Translations under genes and position numbers: made by a program
Part shown: positions 54,367-63,653 of the stretch, one piece after another
How the letters are laid out: every line of letters begins with the position of its first letter
Position numbering within the stretch: position 1 is the stretch's first letter
Origin: Elioraea tepidiphila DSM 17972
GTDB taxonomy: Bacteria > Pseudomonadota > Alphaproteobacteria > Acetobacterales > Acetobacteraceae
Assembly: GCF_000378465.1 (NCBI RefSeq)
Contig: NZ_KB899928.1
Coordinates: 35,831 to 99,830 of the forward strand
Length of the DNA: 64,000 nucleotides
Reading direction: 5' to 3'
Notes under the pieces: generated by a model
What the model was told of the DNA's origin: nothing
Seen by the model: only the letters and a program-made list of their open reading frames with translations
Database searches by the model: none

Positions 54367-55247
54367 GCGGCTGCCGGCGCGAACGGGGAGATGATGGCAC
54401 AGGCGATCGGCTCGTCGGGCCAGTCGCGGTGATTGCGCACGGCCCCGTGCTCGCGGACGCGCTCGATCGCGCTGGGATCGAGGTCGGCGATCACCGCGCC
54501 CGGCGCATCCTCGGCGCCCTCGGCGATGATCCCGTCGGCCGGGAAGCCGCGATCGGCGGGGCCGTAGATGCCGGCACGGCCATGATTGGCGTCGAGGCTC
54601 TCGCACCACGGCGCCTCGCCAAGCATGGGTGCGACGGCCACGAAGCACTGGTTCTCGATCGCGCGCGCGCGGGCGGAGATGGTGACGCGCGTCGCGCCGG
54701 CCTTGCTGTCGGTGCAGGCAGGAACGAGCACCAGCCATGCGCCGGCCGTGACCATCGCGCGCACGATCGGCGGAAACTCTGCATCATAGCAGATCGCGAT
54801 GCCGAGCCGTCCCCAGGGCGTTTCGATCGCGACCGGCGGGCCGGCCGGCGCGACCCCCCATTCCTCGGCCTCGAAACGTGTCATGCGCCCTTTGCGCTGG
54901 ACCGCGCGGCGCCCGTCGGGTGCGAACAGGGTGGCGCGGTTGACCAGGCGGCCGCCCTCCTGGGCGGGCAATGAGCCGCCAAGCAGCCACACGCCGTGAT
55001 GCGCGGCGACCGCGGCTATCGCGTCTTCGAGCGCGGGCGCGAGGGCGGCGGTTTCCATCACTTCCGCCCGCGCGCCGCATCCGGCGGCGCGTGCCGCCCC
55101 CACCTCGACGCCGGCATATTCCGGCAGCATGACCAGATCGACGCCCTGTGTGGCCAGCGTGCCGAGCGCGTGATCCAGCCGCTGCGCGAATCCCTCGACC
55201 GTCGGCGTGCGCGCGACGGTCCAGGCGAGGGCAGCGAGCCGCATCAC
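54363..55247 (-). CDS. nitrilase-superfamily carbon-nitrogen hydrolase
   Basis: A 294-residue CN-hydrolase. The catalytic triad is Glu in MLPEYAG, Lys in VQRKGRMT and Cys in AICYDAEFP. It acts on an amide or nitrile; specificity is unknown. The GTG at 55247 gives a 4-bp overlap with the GNAT gene, while ATG at 55244 is an equally possible start. Pairing with an acetyltransferase and an M20 deacylase suggests handling of acylated amino compounds. Confidence 0.87.
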   Translation of the reverse strand: MMRLAALAWTVARTPTVEGFAQRLDHALGTLATQGVDLVMLPEYAGVEVGAARAAGCGARAEVMETAALAPALEDAIAAVAAHHGVWLLGGSLPAQEGGRLVNRATLFAPDGRRAVQRKGRMTRFEAEEWGVAPAGPPVAIETPWGRLGIAICYDAEFPPIVRAMVTAGAWLVLVPACTDSKAGATRVTISARARAIENQCFVAVAPMLGEAPWCESLDANHGRAGIYGPADRGFPADGIIAEGAEDAPGAVIADLDPSAIERVREHGAVRNHRDWPDEPIACAIISPFAPAAA

Positions 55248-55852
55248 GCGGCCTCCGGCGACAGGGGCTTGAGCCAGAAGGTGAGGCGGTGCGGCATCTC
55301 CTCGCTCCCGCCGATCTCCTTCCAGCGCATCGTGCAGGCGAGCTCGGGGGACGGTGTATAGCCGCGCTTGCGCCAGAACGCGTCCAGCGGAACGTAGGCG
55401 GCCGGTTTGCGCGGATCGGCCGGGTCACGCGCAACGGCGCAGAACGCGGCCGTGTCGATGCCGGGGAAGCGGCGCGCATGCGCCTCGCGCGCGGTGAAGA
55501 AGCCGACGCCGGCGCCGCGCCCACGATATGCCGGCAGGAGCACAGACTCCCCGAAATAGAACACGCGCCCGACATCCCAACCGGCGGCGAGGAATGGCGC
55601 CTTCACCGTATCGCCCTCCTCGACGAGCGGGAGACAGGTCGAAGCGCCGACCACGCGCTTGCCGTCGAAGGCCAGCACGACGGCGGCCCCGGGTGCGGCG
55701 GCGTAGCGCGCAAGGTAACGCTCCTCGTAGACGGCATCGCCGTCATAGAGGTAGGGCCACTCGCGGAACACGGCGATGCGCAGCCGCGCGACATCGGCGA
55801 GATGCGGGCGCAGCGCCTCGCCGGTGACGGTGACGAGCCTCAGGGCGGTCAT
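55244..55852 (-). CDS. GNAT-family N-acetyltransferase
   Basis: A 202-residue GNAT protein. The acetyl-CoA loop appears as ESVLLPAYRGRGAGVGFFTA (about residues 115-134). N-terminal strand VARLRIAVFREWPYLYDGD is typical of a subgroup found next to nitrilase-family genes. Neighbour overlap suggests joint function with the CN-hydrolase. The acceptor substrate is not known. Confidence 0.82.
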   Translation of the reverse strand: MTALRLVTVTGEALRPHLADVARLRIAVFREWPYLYDGDAVYEERYLARYAAAPGAAVVLAFDGKRVVGASTCLPLVEEGDTVKAPFLAAGWDVGRVFYFGESVLLPAYRGRGAGVGFFTAREAHARRFPGIDTAAFCAVARDPADPRKPAAYVPLDAFWRKRGYTPSPELACTMRWKEIGGSEEMPHRLTFWLKPLSPEAA

Positions 55853-55891
55853 GGCCGACGCTTTAGGACGCCACGGCCGCGCCCGCAACGC

Positions 55892-56980
55892 TCAGGAGGC
55901 GCGTATGGCCTGCTCCTGCGCACTCGCGTGCTGGAAGGCGCGCAGGCCCTCCTCGATCACGGCCCGGTCGAGATCGCGCACGATGAAGACGAGGCGCGAG
56001 CGGCGCGGCTCGCCCTCGGGCCAGGCGGGCAGGGGCGCGGGCGGATGGAACAGATGCTGCACGCCGTGGATCGCGATCGGCCGGTCCTGGCCGACCACAT
56101 CGAGCACGCCCTTCACGCGCAACAGAGACTCGCCGCGGGTGACGATCAGCATCTCCAGCCAGGTCGCCACCGCCTGCCAGTGCAGCGGCTGCTCGAAGGT
56201 CAGGCAGAAGGCGCGGATGCGGGCATCGTGCCGGTTGACGTCGTGCGGATCCTGCCCGTGCGCGTGAGGGTGGTCATGCCCATGGTCATCATGGTCGTGA
56301 TCGTGGTGGGGGTGCTCGTAAGCTTCTGCATTGAGCCACGCTGCGACATCGGGGATCTTGCGCGCGGGATCGAACAGCCCGGCGTGAAACAGCAGCGCGG
56401 GATCGACATCCCCCATCTCGGCGATGATCAGCGGTGCTGCGGGGTTGAGACGCGCAAGCCGGGCGCGGAGCGCCTCCACCACCTCCGCCGCGGCGAGATC
56501 GCTCTTGCTCAGCACCAGGCGGTCCGCGACCGCGATCTGCTTCACGCTCTCCGGCTGCGCATCCAGCGTGGCGGACCCGTTCACGGCATCGACCACGGTC
56601 ACGATCCCGTCCAGCCGGTAGTGGCGCAGCACGCCGGGATCGCCCATCAGCGTATGCAGGATCGGCGCGGGGTCGGCGAGCCCGGTCGTCTCGATCACCA
56701 CGCGATCGAAGTCGAGCGCGCCCGCAATGCGCTGCACGGCGAGCCGGTTCAGGCTCTCGACCAGCTCGCCGCGCACGGTGCAGCAGAGGCAGCCCGAGGA
56801 GAGCAGCACGACATCCCCCTCGACGCGCTCCACCAGCAGGTGATCGAGCCCGATCTCGCCGAACTCGTTGATCAGCACGGCGGTGCGCGCGAGTTCGGGC
56901 CGGCGCAGCAAGCGGTTCAGCAGCGTGGTCTTGCCTGCGCCGAGGAAGCCGGTCAGCACGGTGACGGGAATGCCGCTCAT
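55892..56980 (-). CDS. CobW/ZNG1-family metallochaperone GTPase
   Basis: A 362-residue COG0523 GTPase. Walker A is GFLGAGKTT, the metal motif is GCLCC, and a His/Asp-rich run (about residues 215-245, including [18 protein letters not shown]) should bind zinc or a similar metal. CobW C-terminal domain follows. Location next to zur with a candidate Zur box argues for a zinc metallochaperone rather than cobalt/B12 function. It overlaps hisI by 4 bp. Confidence 0.92.
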   Translation of the reverse strand: MSGIPVTVLTGFLGAGKTTLLNRLLRRPELARTAVLINEFGEIGLDHLLVERVEGDVVLLSSGCLCCTVRGELVESLNRLAVQRIAGALDFDRVVIETTGLADPAPILHTLMGDPGVLRHYRLDGIVTVVDAVNGSATLDAQPESVKQIAVADRLVLSKSDLAAAEVVEALRARLARLNPAAPLIIAEMGDVDPALLFHAGLFDPARKIPDVAAWLNAEAYEHPHHDHDHDDHGHDHPHAHGQDPHDVNRHDARIRAFCLTFEQPLHWQAVATWLEMLIVTRGESLLRVKGVLDVVGQDRPIAIHGVQHLFHPPAPLPAWPEGEPRRSRLVFIVRDLDRAVIEEGLRAFQHASAQEQAIRAS

Positions 56981-57405
56981 GCGTGGCGTCCGCCGTAGAG
57001 CGACGCCGGATCGATCTTCGGCGCAAGGATCGTCGTCACCTGACCGTCACGGATCGCGGTGAAGAAGCAGCTTTGGCGTCCGGTATGGCAGGCGACGCCG
57101 TGCTGGTGCACGAGCAGCAACACGGTGTCGCCGTCGCAATCGACGCGCAGATCGACCAGCGCCTGAGTCTGGCCCGAGCTTTCGCCCTTGCGCCAGAGCG
57201 CGCCGCGGCTGCGCGAGAAGTAGCAAACACGGCCGGTGGCGAGCGTCTCGGCGACCGCCTCGCGGTTCATCCAGGCCATCATCAGCACCTCGTGCGTCGT
57301 GGCGTCCTGGGCGATCGCGGGAACGAGGCCGCGCTCGTCGAAGCGGATCGCCTCGATCAGCGCGATGCGGGCGGCCTCGGGTGGCGGCGTGTAGGGTTCG
57401 GCCAC
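56977..57405 (-). CDS. hisI: phosphoribosyl-AMP cyclohydrolase HisI
   Basis: A 142-residue HisI, which opens the purine ring of phosphoribosyl-AMP in histidine synthesis. The Mg/Zn motifs DCDGD and ACHTG-x3-SCFF are complete. GTG start with ggaggtc upstream. It stands alone, away from other his genes, and is coupled to a zinc-family GTPase and divergent from zur. A zinc enzyme gene placed under Zur is a known zinc-sparing pattern; whether this is the only hisI cannot be told here. Confidence 0.92.
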   Translation of the reverse strand: MAEPYTPPPEAARIALIEAIRFDERGLVPAIAQDATTHEVLMMAWMNREAVAETLATGRVCYFSRSRGALWRKGESSGQTQALVDLRVDCDGDTVLLLVHQHGVACHTGRQSCFFTAIRDGQVTTILAPKIDPASLYGGRHA

Positions 57406-57431
57406 GTGGGCTGACCTCCTGGCGTCAGTCT

Positions 57432-57444
57432 GTTACCTTATAAC
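57432..57444. promoter_or_regulatory. candidate Zur box between hisI and zur
   Basis: GTTACCTTATAAC is an interrupted palindrome (GTTA/TAAC) resembling alphaproteobacterial Zur sites. It contains TATAAC, a likely -10 for zur, and TATAAG, a likely -10 for hisI on the other strand. It lies 27 bp from hisI and 2 bp from the first zur ATG. Confidence 0.6.
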
Positions 57445-57446
57445 GC

Positions 57447-57959
57447 ATGAAGCGCGGAGTAACCGACCGGGCGATGCCGAGCGGGCAGGGCAGGTTCCCG
57501 AAGCGGGTGGAGGCGATGCTGGACGCCGCCGATGCCGCCTGCGCGGCGCATGGCGCGCGGCTCACGCCGCTGCGTCGCCAGGTGCTCGGGCTGGTGCTGG
57601 AGAGCGACCAGCCGATCGGCGCCTATGCGCTGCTCGATCGGCTGAAGGAGAGCCGCACCGGAGCCGCGCCGCCGACGGTCTACCGCGCGCTCGAGTTCCT
57701 GCTGGAGCGTGGCTTCGTGCACAAGGTCGAGCGGCTGAACGCCTTCATCGGCTGTCACAGCGCGACCGCGCCGCACGACCATGACGACCACGACCACGCG
57801 CACACCGTGCAGTTCCTGATCTGCGGCAAGTGCGGCCGGGTGCAGGAGCTGGAGGACGAGTCCGTGCGGTCCGCGCTCGCGAATGCCGCGTCGCGTGCGG
57901 GCTTCGCGCCGGGCCGGATGACCGTGGAGGTGGAGGGCGTCTGCCGCGACTGCGGCTGA
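57447..57959 (+). CDS. zur: Fur-family zinc regulator Zur
   Basis: A 170-residue Fur-family repressor. The DNA-recognition helix is in GAAPPTVYRALEFLLERGFV, followed by the KVERLNAFIGC stretch typical of Zur, a His/Asp-rich regulatory metal site (HDHDDHDHAH) and two CxxC structural zinc motifs (CGKC, CRDC). A start at ATG 57474 is possible and more consistent with the -10 sitting 3 bp before 57447. Divergent cobW and hisI genes are probable targets. Confidence 0.88.
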   Translation: MKRGVTDRAMPSGQGRFPKRVEAMLDAADAACAAHGARLTPLRRQVLGLVLESDQPIGAYALLDRLKESRTGAAPPTVYRALEFLLERGFVHKVERLNAFIGCHSATAPHDHDDHDHAHTVQFLICGKCGRVQELEDESVRSALANAASRAGFAPGRMTVEVEGVCRDCG

Positions 57960-57967
57960 CGCCGGCG

Positions 57968-59191
57968 CTACTTGGATGCCTCCTCGCGGTAGCCGGCAAG
58001 GGCCGCCATGCCGCGCTCCAGATCCGCGATCAGATCCTCGACATCCTCGAGACCGATGTGGAACCGCACCGCCGGACCGCCGAGATCGCCGGCCGTCGCC
58101 GTGCGCTTCACGAAGCCGGTGGTCGGCAGGGCGAGGCTCTCATAGCCGCCCCAGGACGCGCCGATGCCGAACAGGCTCAACGCATCGACGAAGGCATGCG
58201 TCGCCTCGACGGAATAGTCCGGGCGGAACACCACGCCGAACAGGCTGCATGCACCGGTGAAGTCGCGCTTCCAGAGCTCATGCCCGGGTGCGCCGGGCAG
58301 GGCGGGGTGCAGCACGCGCAACACCTCGGGGCGTGCGGCGAACCAGCGCGCCACCCTGAGTCCGGCCTCCTGCTGCGCCGCGAGCCGCACCGGCATGGTG
58401 CGCACACCGCGGAGCGCGAGCCAGCAATCGTCAGGGCTTGCGTAATGTCCGTGCGCGAGCGCGGTCGAGCGGATCGTGGTCCAGTCCTCGGGGCTGTTCA
58501 CGGTGATGCTGCCGAGCAGCACGTCGGAGTGCCCGACGACATACTTCGTCAGCGCCTGGATCGAGACATCGACGCCGTGCCGGAACGGCTGGAAGTGATG
58601 GATGCCCCAGGTGTTGTCCATCAGCACCTTGCAGCCGCGCGCATGGGCGGCACGCGCGATCGCCGGGATGTCTTGCACCTCGAAGGTGTGGCTGCCCGGG
58701 CTCTCGGTATAGACCACCTTGGTGTTCGGGCGGATCAGAGACGCCATCCCCGCCTCGTCGACGCAGGGATCGTAGTAGGTCGTCTCGACTCCCATGCGGC
58801 TGAGCTGGGTGTCGGCGAAGGCGCGCGCGGGACCATAGACGCTGTCGGGCAGCAGCAGGTGATCGCCGACGCCGAGATACGCGAGCAGCGGCACGGTCAC
58901 GGCGGCGAGCCCGGTGCCGACGATCTGGCAGCGGCTGCCCCCCTCGATCTCGCAGATGACGTCCTCGAGCGCGTGGTGGTTCGGCCCGCCCTGGGTGCCG
59001 TAGGTCAGCGCCTGATCGAAGCGTTTCGAGGCCGCCGCGACGCGGTCGGCGCAGCGCGCATAGAGCACCGTCGAGCCGCGATGCACCGGCGGATTGACGA
59101 AGCCGTGCGCCTTGGTGCCGGCGCGGCCGGCATGGCTCATGCGGGTGCGGAAGCCGTGCGGAGCGCCGGCGTGGCGCGCGTCGTCGGGCAT
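57968..59191 (-). CDS. metC: cystathionine beta-lyase (Cys/Met metabolism PLP enzyme)
   Basis: A 407-residue gamma-family PLP enzyme. The Schiff-base Lys is in ALTKYVVGHSDVLLG, with YGTQGGPNHHALEDVICEIE at the cofactor-binding N-terminal part. It probably converts cystathionine to homocysteine, pyruvate and ammonia. The start MPDDARHAG is chosen 17 bp after the sulfurtransferase stop. The neighbouring sulfurtransferase supports a role in sulfur amino acid metabolism. Confidence 0.87.
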   Translation of the reverse strand: MPDDARHAGAPHGFRTRMSHAGRAGTKAHGFVNPPVHRGSTVLYARCADRVAAASKRFDQALTYGTQGGPNHHALEDVICEIEGGSRCQIVGTGLAAVTVPLLAYLGVGDHLLLPDSVYGPARAFADTQLSRMGVETTYYDPCVDEAGMASLIRPNTKVVYTESPGSHTFEVQDIPAIARAAHARGCKVLMDNTWGIHHFQPFRHGVDVSIQALTKYVVGHSDVLLGSITVNSPEDWTTIRSTALAHGHYASPDDCWLALRGVRTMPVRLAAQQEAGLRVARWFAARPEVLRVLHPALPGAPGHELWKRDFTGACSLFGVVFRPDYSVEATHAFVDALSLFGIGASWGGYESLALPTTGFVKRTATAGDLGGPAVRFHIGLEDVEDLIADLERGMAALAGYREEASK

Positions 59192-59208
59192 GTATCGTTC
59201 TCTTTCGT

Positions 59209-60078
59209 TCAACCGGTGACCACGGGGGTGTCGTCGCGTCCGCCCCATTCCGTCCACGATCCGTCATAGACCGCGATGTCGGGCAGGCCGACGAGATGGG
59301 CGGCGAAGGCGATGGCGCAGGCCGTGACACCCGAGCCGCAGGAGGCGATGGCGGGGCGGGAGCCGTCGACGCCGGCCTCCTTCAGCAGCGCGCGCAGCTC
59401 GGCCGCGGGTCGGAACGTGGCGTTGGCTTGAAGGAGCGTCAGGTGCGGCAGATTGGTGCTGCCGGGAACACGCCCGCCGCGCATGCCCGGCCGCGGCTCG
59501 GGCGCCTCGCCCCGGAAGCGCGCGGCGGGCCGGGCATCGACCAGCACCGCGTGCGGCTCGGCGACATTGCCGAGCACGGCGCGGATGTCCTTCACCAGCC
59601 ACGGACGGAACGCCGGCGCGTAGGCGGACGCGGCCGCGGGCGGCGGCTCTCCCGCCTCGGTCGGATGGCCGGCGGCGATCCAGGCGGGCAGACCGCCGTC
59701 CAGCACCGCTGCGCGGTCATGGCCGAAGGCGCGCATCATCCACCAGCCGCGCGCAGCCGAGCTCATCCCCTTCTGGTCGTAGAACACGACGCGGGTCGCG
59801 TTGGAGATACCCAGGCTCTCCATCGCGGCGGCGAACTCCGCGGGCGGGGGCAGCATGTGCGGCAGGGGCGTCGAGCGGTCGGCGACCGCATCGATGTCGA
59901 GATAGCGCGCGCCGGGAATATGCGCGCGTCGGTACTCGGCGAACCCGTCCTTGTCCTCGTTCGGCAGGTATTTGGTGATGTCGATCACCGCGAGCTCGGG
60001 CGAGCCGAGGATGGCGGAGAGTTCCTCGACCGAGACGAGCGCCTCGGGGTTCGCGTAGCCTCGGTCATCCATCGTCAT
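59209..60078 (-). CDS. sseA: 3-mercaptopyruvate sulfurtransferase
   Basis: A 289-residue two-domain rhodanese. The C-terminal active loop CGSGVTA with its Cys at about 248 is the mercaptopyruvate sulfurtransferase signature (thiosulfate rhodaneses have CRKGVT). The N-terminal domain starts SVEELSAILGSPELAVIDIT. The start ATG 60078 gives a 4-bp overlap with the alaX gene. In one unit with metC. Confidence 0.9.
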   Translation of the reverse strand: MTMDDRGYANPEALVSVEELSAILGSPELAVIDITKYLPNEDKDGFAEYRRAHIPGARYLDIDAVADRSTPLPHMLPPPAEFAAAMESLGISNATRVVFYDQKGMSSAARGWWMMRAFGHDRAAVLDGGLPAWIAAGHPTEAGEPPPAAASAYAPAFRPWLVKDIRAVLGNVAEPHAVLVDARPAARFRGEAPEPRPGMRGGRVPGSTNLPHLTLLQANATFRPAAELRALLKEAGVDGSRPAIASCGSGVTACAIAFAAHLVGLPDIAVYDGSWTEWGGRDDTPVVTG

Positions 60079-60797
60079 GCCTCCAGCGCGAGTGCGATGC
60101 GGCGGTTCTGCCGCCCCTTGTTCTCGACCTTGCCGACCGTGATGCGGCCGATCTCGCCCGTGCCGCGCACATGCGTGCCGCCGCAGGGCTGGAGATCGAC
60201 CGGCGGGTCGCCGGCGCCGATCCGCACCAGGCGTACGCGGCCGGCGCCGCGCGGCGGCTTCACCGACAGCGTCCGCACCAGGCCGGGATTCGCATCCAGC
60301 TCCTGCTCGGTGATCCACTCGGTGGTGACGGGATGGTCGGCGGCGATCAGCGCCGCGAGGCCCTCGTTCAGCGCTTCCTTGGGCGGTGCTTCGGGCAGGT
60401 CGAAGTCGAGCCGCCCCTTGCCGTCGCCGATGGCGCCGCCGGTGACCGCCGCGCCGGGGATCAGGCTGCACAGCAGGTGCATCGCCGTGTGCATGCGCAT
60501 CAGCCGGTGGCGCCGGTCCCAGTCGATCACGGCGGTGACGGTCTCGCCGGGAGCGGGTGGCGCGGCGCCCTCGGCGAGGCGGTGGAGGATCGCCCCCTCC
60601 GCGCCCTTCACCGTGTCGGTGACAGCGAGCGCGCGGCCGTCCGCGCGCAGGATCCGGCCGGTGTCGCCCGGCTGGCCACCGGAGGCGGCGTAGAACACGG
60701 TGCGGTCCAGCACGACCCCCTCCGCGCCCGCCGAGACGACGCGCGCGGTGGTCTCGCGCGCATAGGCATCGTCGCGGAACAGCGGCTCGGTGGTCAT
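60075..60797 (-). CDS. free-standing alanyl-tRNA editing protein (AlaX)
   Basis: A 240-residue AlaX-type protein that removes Ser or Gly mischarged on tRNA-Ala. The zinc ligands appear as HTAMH and CGGTH, and GGQPGDTGRI is typical of the medium AlaX form. It lacks the alanyl-tRNA synthetase catalytic core and C-Ala domain. It is the first gene of the alaX-sseA-metC unit. Confidence 0.9.
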   Translation of the reverse strand: MTTEPLFRDDAYARETTARVVSAGAEGVVLDRTVFYAASGGQPGDTGRILRADGRALAVTDTVKGAEGAILHRLAEGAAPPAPGETVTAVIDWDRRHRLMRMHTAMHLLCSLIPGAAVTGGAIGDGKGRLDFDLPEAPPKEALNEGLAALIAADHPVTTEWITEQELDANPGLVRTLSVKPPRGAGRVRLVRIGAGDPPVDLQPCGGTHVRGTGEIGRITVGKVENKGRQNRRIALALEA

Positions 60798-60900
60798 GCC
60801 CGGGAATGTCCTCGTCTCGTCACGGCGCTCGACCCTACCGGGGTCGCCGTCCGGCTTCCATACGGCCCCGTGCATGGCGGCCCGGCCGAGGCGATCGGCG

Positions 60901-61533
60901 TCAGGCCCAGCGTTGCCGCAGCGCCGCGCGCTTCGCCTGGAGCGCGTAGAGTGCGATCGCGGTGGTGGCATTGACGATCCGCCCTTCGTCCAGCCAGGCG
61001 AAGGCGGCGAGCGCCGGCACGACCAGCACCCGGATGTCCTCGTGCTCGTGGTCGAGCCCGGCATGGCCGGCCACGCCGTCGGGGCCGGCCTCAGGCGCGG
61101 TGACGCGGCCGATGAACACCGCGATCGTCTCGTCGGCGACACCGGGGGTGAGCAGGAACCGGCCCGCCGGTTCGAGCGCGCGCAGCGCAAGGCCGGTTTC
61201 CTCCTCGGTCTCGCGCCGCGCGGCCTCCTCCTCGCGCTCGTCGTCATCGACCAGCCCGGCCGCGGCCTCGATCAGCACCGGCGCCATGCCGGCGGCGAGC
61301 GCGGGCAGGCGGAACTGCTCGATCAGCACCACGGTGTCGGCGACCGGGTCGTAGGGCAGGACGGCCACGGCGCGGCCGCGGCGCAGCACCTCCCAGGTGG
61401 CAGGGCCGATCCGCTGTCCGCCGAAGCCCTGGAAGGTGAAGCGGATGCGTTGCAGCGCCGTGCGGCCGCGCCAGACGGTTTCGATCGCCTCGATCGTGAC
61501 GCCGGGATGGTGGGGAATGCCGAGTTCGGCCAT
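60901..61533 (-). CDS. Nudix hydrolase (ADP-ribose pyrophosphatase type)
   Basis: A 210-residue Nudix hydrolase. The Nudix box runs from GLVDDD to EEAARRETEEETGL with the REx2EExG core. Flanking strands (VLIEQFRLPALA before, LTPGVADETIAVFIG after) match the ADP-ribose/ADP-sugar pyrophosphatase group. It is divergent from the DMT transporter across 79 bp. Confidence 0.9.
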   Translation of the reverse strand: MAELGIPHHPGVTIEAIETVWRGRTALQRIRFTFQGFGGQRIGPATWEVLRRGRAVAVLPYDPVADTVVLIEQFRLPALAAGMAPVLIEAAAGLVDDDEREEEAARRETEEETGLALRALEPAGRFLLTPGVADETIAVFIGRVTAPEAGPDGVAGHAGLDHEHEDIRVLVVPALAAFAWLDEGRIVNATTAIALYALQAKRAALRQRWA

Positions 61534-61612
61534 GGCCTCCGACCCTATCCGCTGTGCGCTGGCCCGGCCAAGGGGGGCGGGCTAGGGTGACGGGGAGGAA
61601 TCGCCCGCCGCC

Positions 61613-62521
61613 GTGACCCAGCCCGCCGAAGAGTCAGAGGATGCCGCGCTCCGGCGGCGACGCGGCCGCGCGATCGCCGCGGTGGTGGCGGCCGCCGCGA
61701 CCTTCGCCGTGGCGGCGGCGCTGGTGAAATGGGTCGCCCCCGCGATCCCGACGATCCAGATCGTGTTCTTCCGCTCGGTCGTGTCGCTGATCGCGCTGAG
61801 CCCGATGATCCGGCGCGAAGGCGGGCTGAAGGTGCTGGCGACGCGCAGGCCGGGCTGGCATGTGCTGCGCACGCTCGCGGGTTTCGGCGGCATGTTCACG
61901 GCCTTCTATGGCTACGCGACCTTGCCGCTCGCGGAGGTCACGGCGCTCGGCTTCACCATGCCGCTGTTCCTCACCGCGCTGTCGATCCCGCTGCTTGGCG
62001 AGAAGGTCGGGATCCGGCGCTGGAGCGCGGTGATCGTCGGCTTCCTTGGCGTGCTGCTGATCCTGCGCCCAGGTGCCGGGGCGGTGCCGCTCGGACCGGC
62101 CTTGATCGTGGTGTCCGGCGCGGTGTGCTGGGCGGTGGCGATGATCGCGATCCGCCGCATGGGCGAGGTCGGCGAGAGCAGCGTGGTGATCGTCGCCTGG
62201 TTCTCGATCGGCGGCACGGTGCTGGCGGGCACGCTCACCATGTTCGCCTGGGTGACGCCTGGGCCGCTGGAACTCGCCGCCCTGGTCGGAGTGGGGCTGG
62301 TCAGCACGCTGGCGCAACTGCTGATGACGGAAGCGTATCGGCGCGGCGAGGCGAGCATCGTCGCCCCCTTCGAGTACACCGGCATCCTCTGGACGACGCT
62401 CGTTGGACTGTTGATCTGGGATGAGCAGCCGGCCCCGACCATGCTGGCGGGGGTGGCGATCCTGATCGCGTCCGGGCTCTACATCCTCCACCGGGAGGTC
62501 GTGCGCCGGCGCGCGGCGTGA
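61613..62521 (+). CDS. DMT-superfamily transporter (EamA domains)
   Basis: A 302-residue membrane protein with ten hydrophobic segments in two EamA repeats. Typical stretches are FFRSVVSLIALSPMI in the first repeat and EYTGILWTTLVGLLIWDEQP in the second. GTG start; weak site (ggggagg) upstream. Substrates of the family include amino acids and nucleotide metabolites; none can be assigned. Confidence 0.88.
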   Translation: MTQPAEESEDAALRRRRGRAIAAVVAAAATFAVAAALVKWVAPAIPTIQIVFFRSVVSLIALSPMIRREGGLKVLATRRPGWHVLRTLAGFGGMFTAFYGYATLPLAEVTALGFTMPLFLTALSIPLLGEKVGIRRWSAVIVGFLGVLLILRPGAGAVPLGPALIVVSGAVCWAVAMIAIRRMGEVGESSVVIVAWFSIGGTVLAGTLTMFAWVTPGPLELAALVGVGLVSTLAQLLMTEAYRRGEASIVAPFEYTGILWTTLVGLLIWDEQPAPTMLAGVAILIASGLYILHREVVRRRAA

Positions 62522-62570
62522 GGCGCTGGGCCTGGCCATCCGGCGCATGACACACTGACGAGGCAAGGCG

Positions 62571-63149
62571 ATGACGCTCGATCGCGAGACCGGTGCGCTG
62601 GTCTCGGCGGTGGAGCCGGACAGCCCTGCTGCCAGAGCCGGCCTGCGCGCGGGCGACGTGGTGACCTCGGTGGGCGCGGCGGTGATCGGGTCGCCGCGCG
62701 ATCTGGCGCGTGTGATCGCCGAGGCCGGGCCGGGCAGAGCGGTGCCGGTGAAGGTCCGCCGCGAGGGCGAGACGCGCGAGCTGAACGTGACGCTCGCCGA
62801 GCTGCGCGACCGTCCTGCTGTTGCGGAGGCCGGGCAGCAGCAGGAGCGCGGCCGGGTCGGCGCGGCCCTCGCGCCGATGACGGACGAGGCGCGCGAGGCG
62901 TTGAAGCTCGCGCCGGGCACACCCGGCGCGGTGGTCGCGGAGGTCCGCCCCGACAGCCCCACTTCCGAGACCGGTCTGCGCGAGGGCGACGTGATCCAGG
63001 GCGTCGGCAGCCGGGACGTGGCCGATGCGGAGCCGGCGGCGAGCGCCTTGCGCGAGGCGCTGAAGGAGCCTGGCTCTTCCGTTGCGGCGCGGATCCTGCG
63101 CGAGGGTCGTCACGCCTTCGTCGCGGTGCAGGCGCCGAAGCAGGGCTGA
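62571..63149 (+). CDS. PDZ-only protein, DegP/HtrA C-terminal remnant
   Basis: A 192-residue protein made of two PDZ domains (about 1-80 and 98-190). The first has GALVSAVEPDSPAARAGLRA, the second GAVVAEVRPDSPTSETGLRE, both close to the PDZ pair of DegP/DegQ. The trypsin-like domain and signal peptide are absent, so it has no protease activity and no visible export signal. It may be a stand-alone adaptor or the surviving 3' part of a degP-like gene. No protease-domain sequence lies upstream. Confidence 0.75.
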   Translation: MTLDRETGALVSAVEPDSPAARAGLRAGDVVTSVGAAVIGSPRDLARVIAEAGPGRAVPVKVRREGETRELNVTLAELRDRPAVAEAGQQQERGRVGAALAPMTDEAREALKLAPGTPGAVVAEVRPDSPTSETGLREGDVIQGVGSRDVADAEPAASALREALKEPGSSVAARILREGRHAFVAVQAPKQG

Positions 63150-63155
63150 GGCGGG

Positions 63156-63189
63156 GGCGCGCCGGCTTGGGAGGCGGCCGGCGCGCCTT
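63156..63189 (+). terminator. intrinsic terminator after the PDZ gene
   Basis: A perfect 11-bp stem GGCGCGCCGGC/GCCGGCGCGCC with a 10-base loop, followed by TTCT, 6 bp after the stop. Confidence 0.7.
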
Positions 63190-63295
63190 CTCCTCAGCGC
63201 CGGCGGCCCGCACGCCGGTTCCGGGCGGCGTCAGGGCCGAATACATCCGGAGAACACCTGCACATGCGGGGTCAGCCGCTGCGGCAGTCGGTCGA

Positions 63296-63653
63296 TCAGC
63301 ACCGGCCCTTCATCTCCTTCTCGACCACACCGCTTCCGCCCGACGGAAACTTCTCGAAAAGCGCTGCGACGAAGCTGGGGGCCACCGCAGAGAGCATGCC
63401 GCACGATCCTTCCGATACGGCTCGCGCCTCGAACACCGGCACAGGATTGGGACCAGGTGCCGGGCGGAAAACGAGAAGGATGGCGCGCCTCGTGAACACG
63501 CGCTCGGAAGTTACGCCCGTCGTGTAGCCGGTGATCCCGTGCTGCGGCATTAGAGTGGTTGTTCCCGAGTAGGTGCCGACGTTGCCAAAGCGCGAGTAGG
63601 TACCGAAGGTGTGTGCTCCGCGGTAGCCGGTAACGCCCCACTTAGTGACCGTT
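63296..63653 (-). pseudogene. DUF4136-like lipoprotein gene, 5' part cut off by an IS
   Basis: An open frame of about 119 codons with no start in place. It ends with VPVFEARAVSEGSCGMLSAV, then APSFVAALFEKFPSGGSG, which resembles the end of DUF4136 proteins (outer-membrane-linked, unknown function). Before it is a Gly/Tyr/Thr-rich stretch (TFGTYSRFGNVGTYSGTTTL). The frame remains open up to about 63653, where the IS3-type element begins, so the 5' part is expected on the far side of the IS, beyond the window. Confidence 0.6.

Noticed and set aside
59192..59208. Possible SAM riboswitch before metC
   Set aside because: Only 17 bp separate metC from sseA, leaving no room for a riboswitch.
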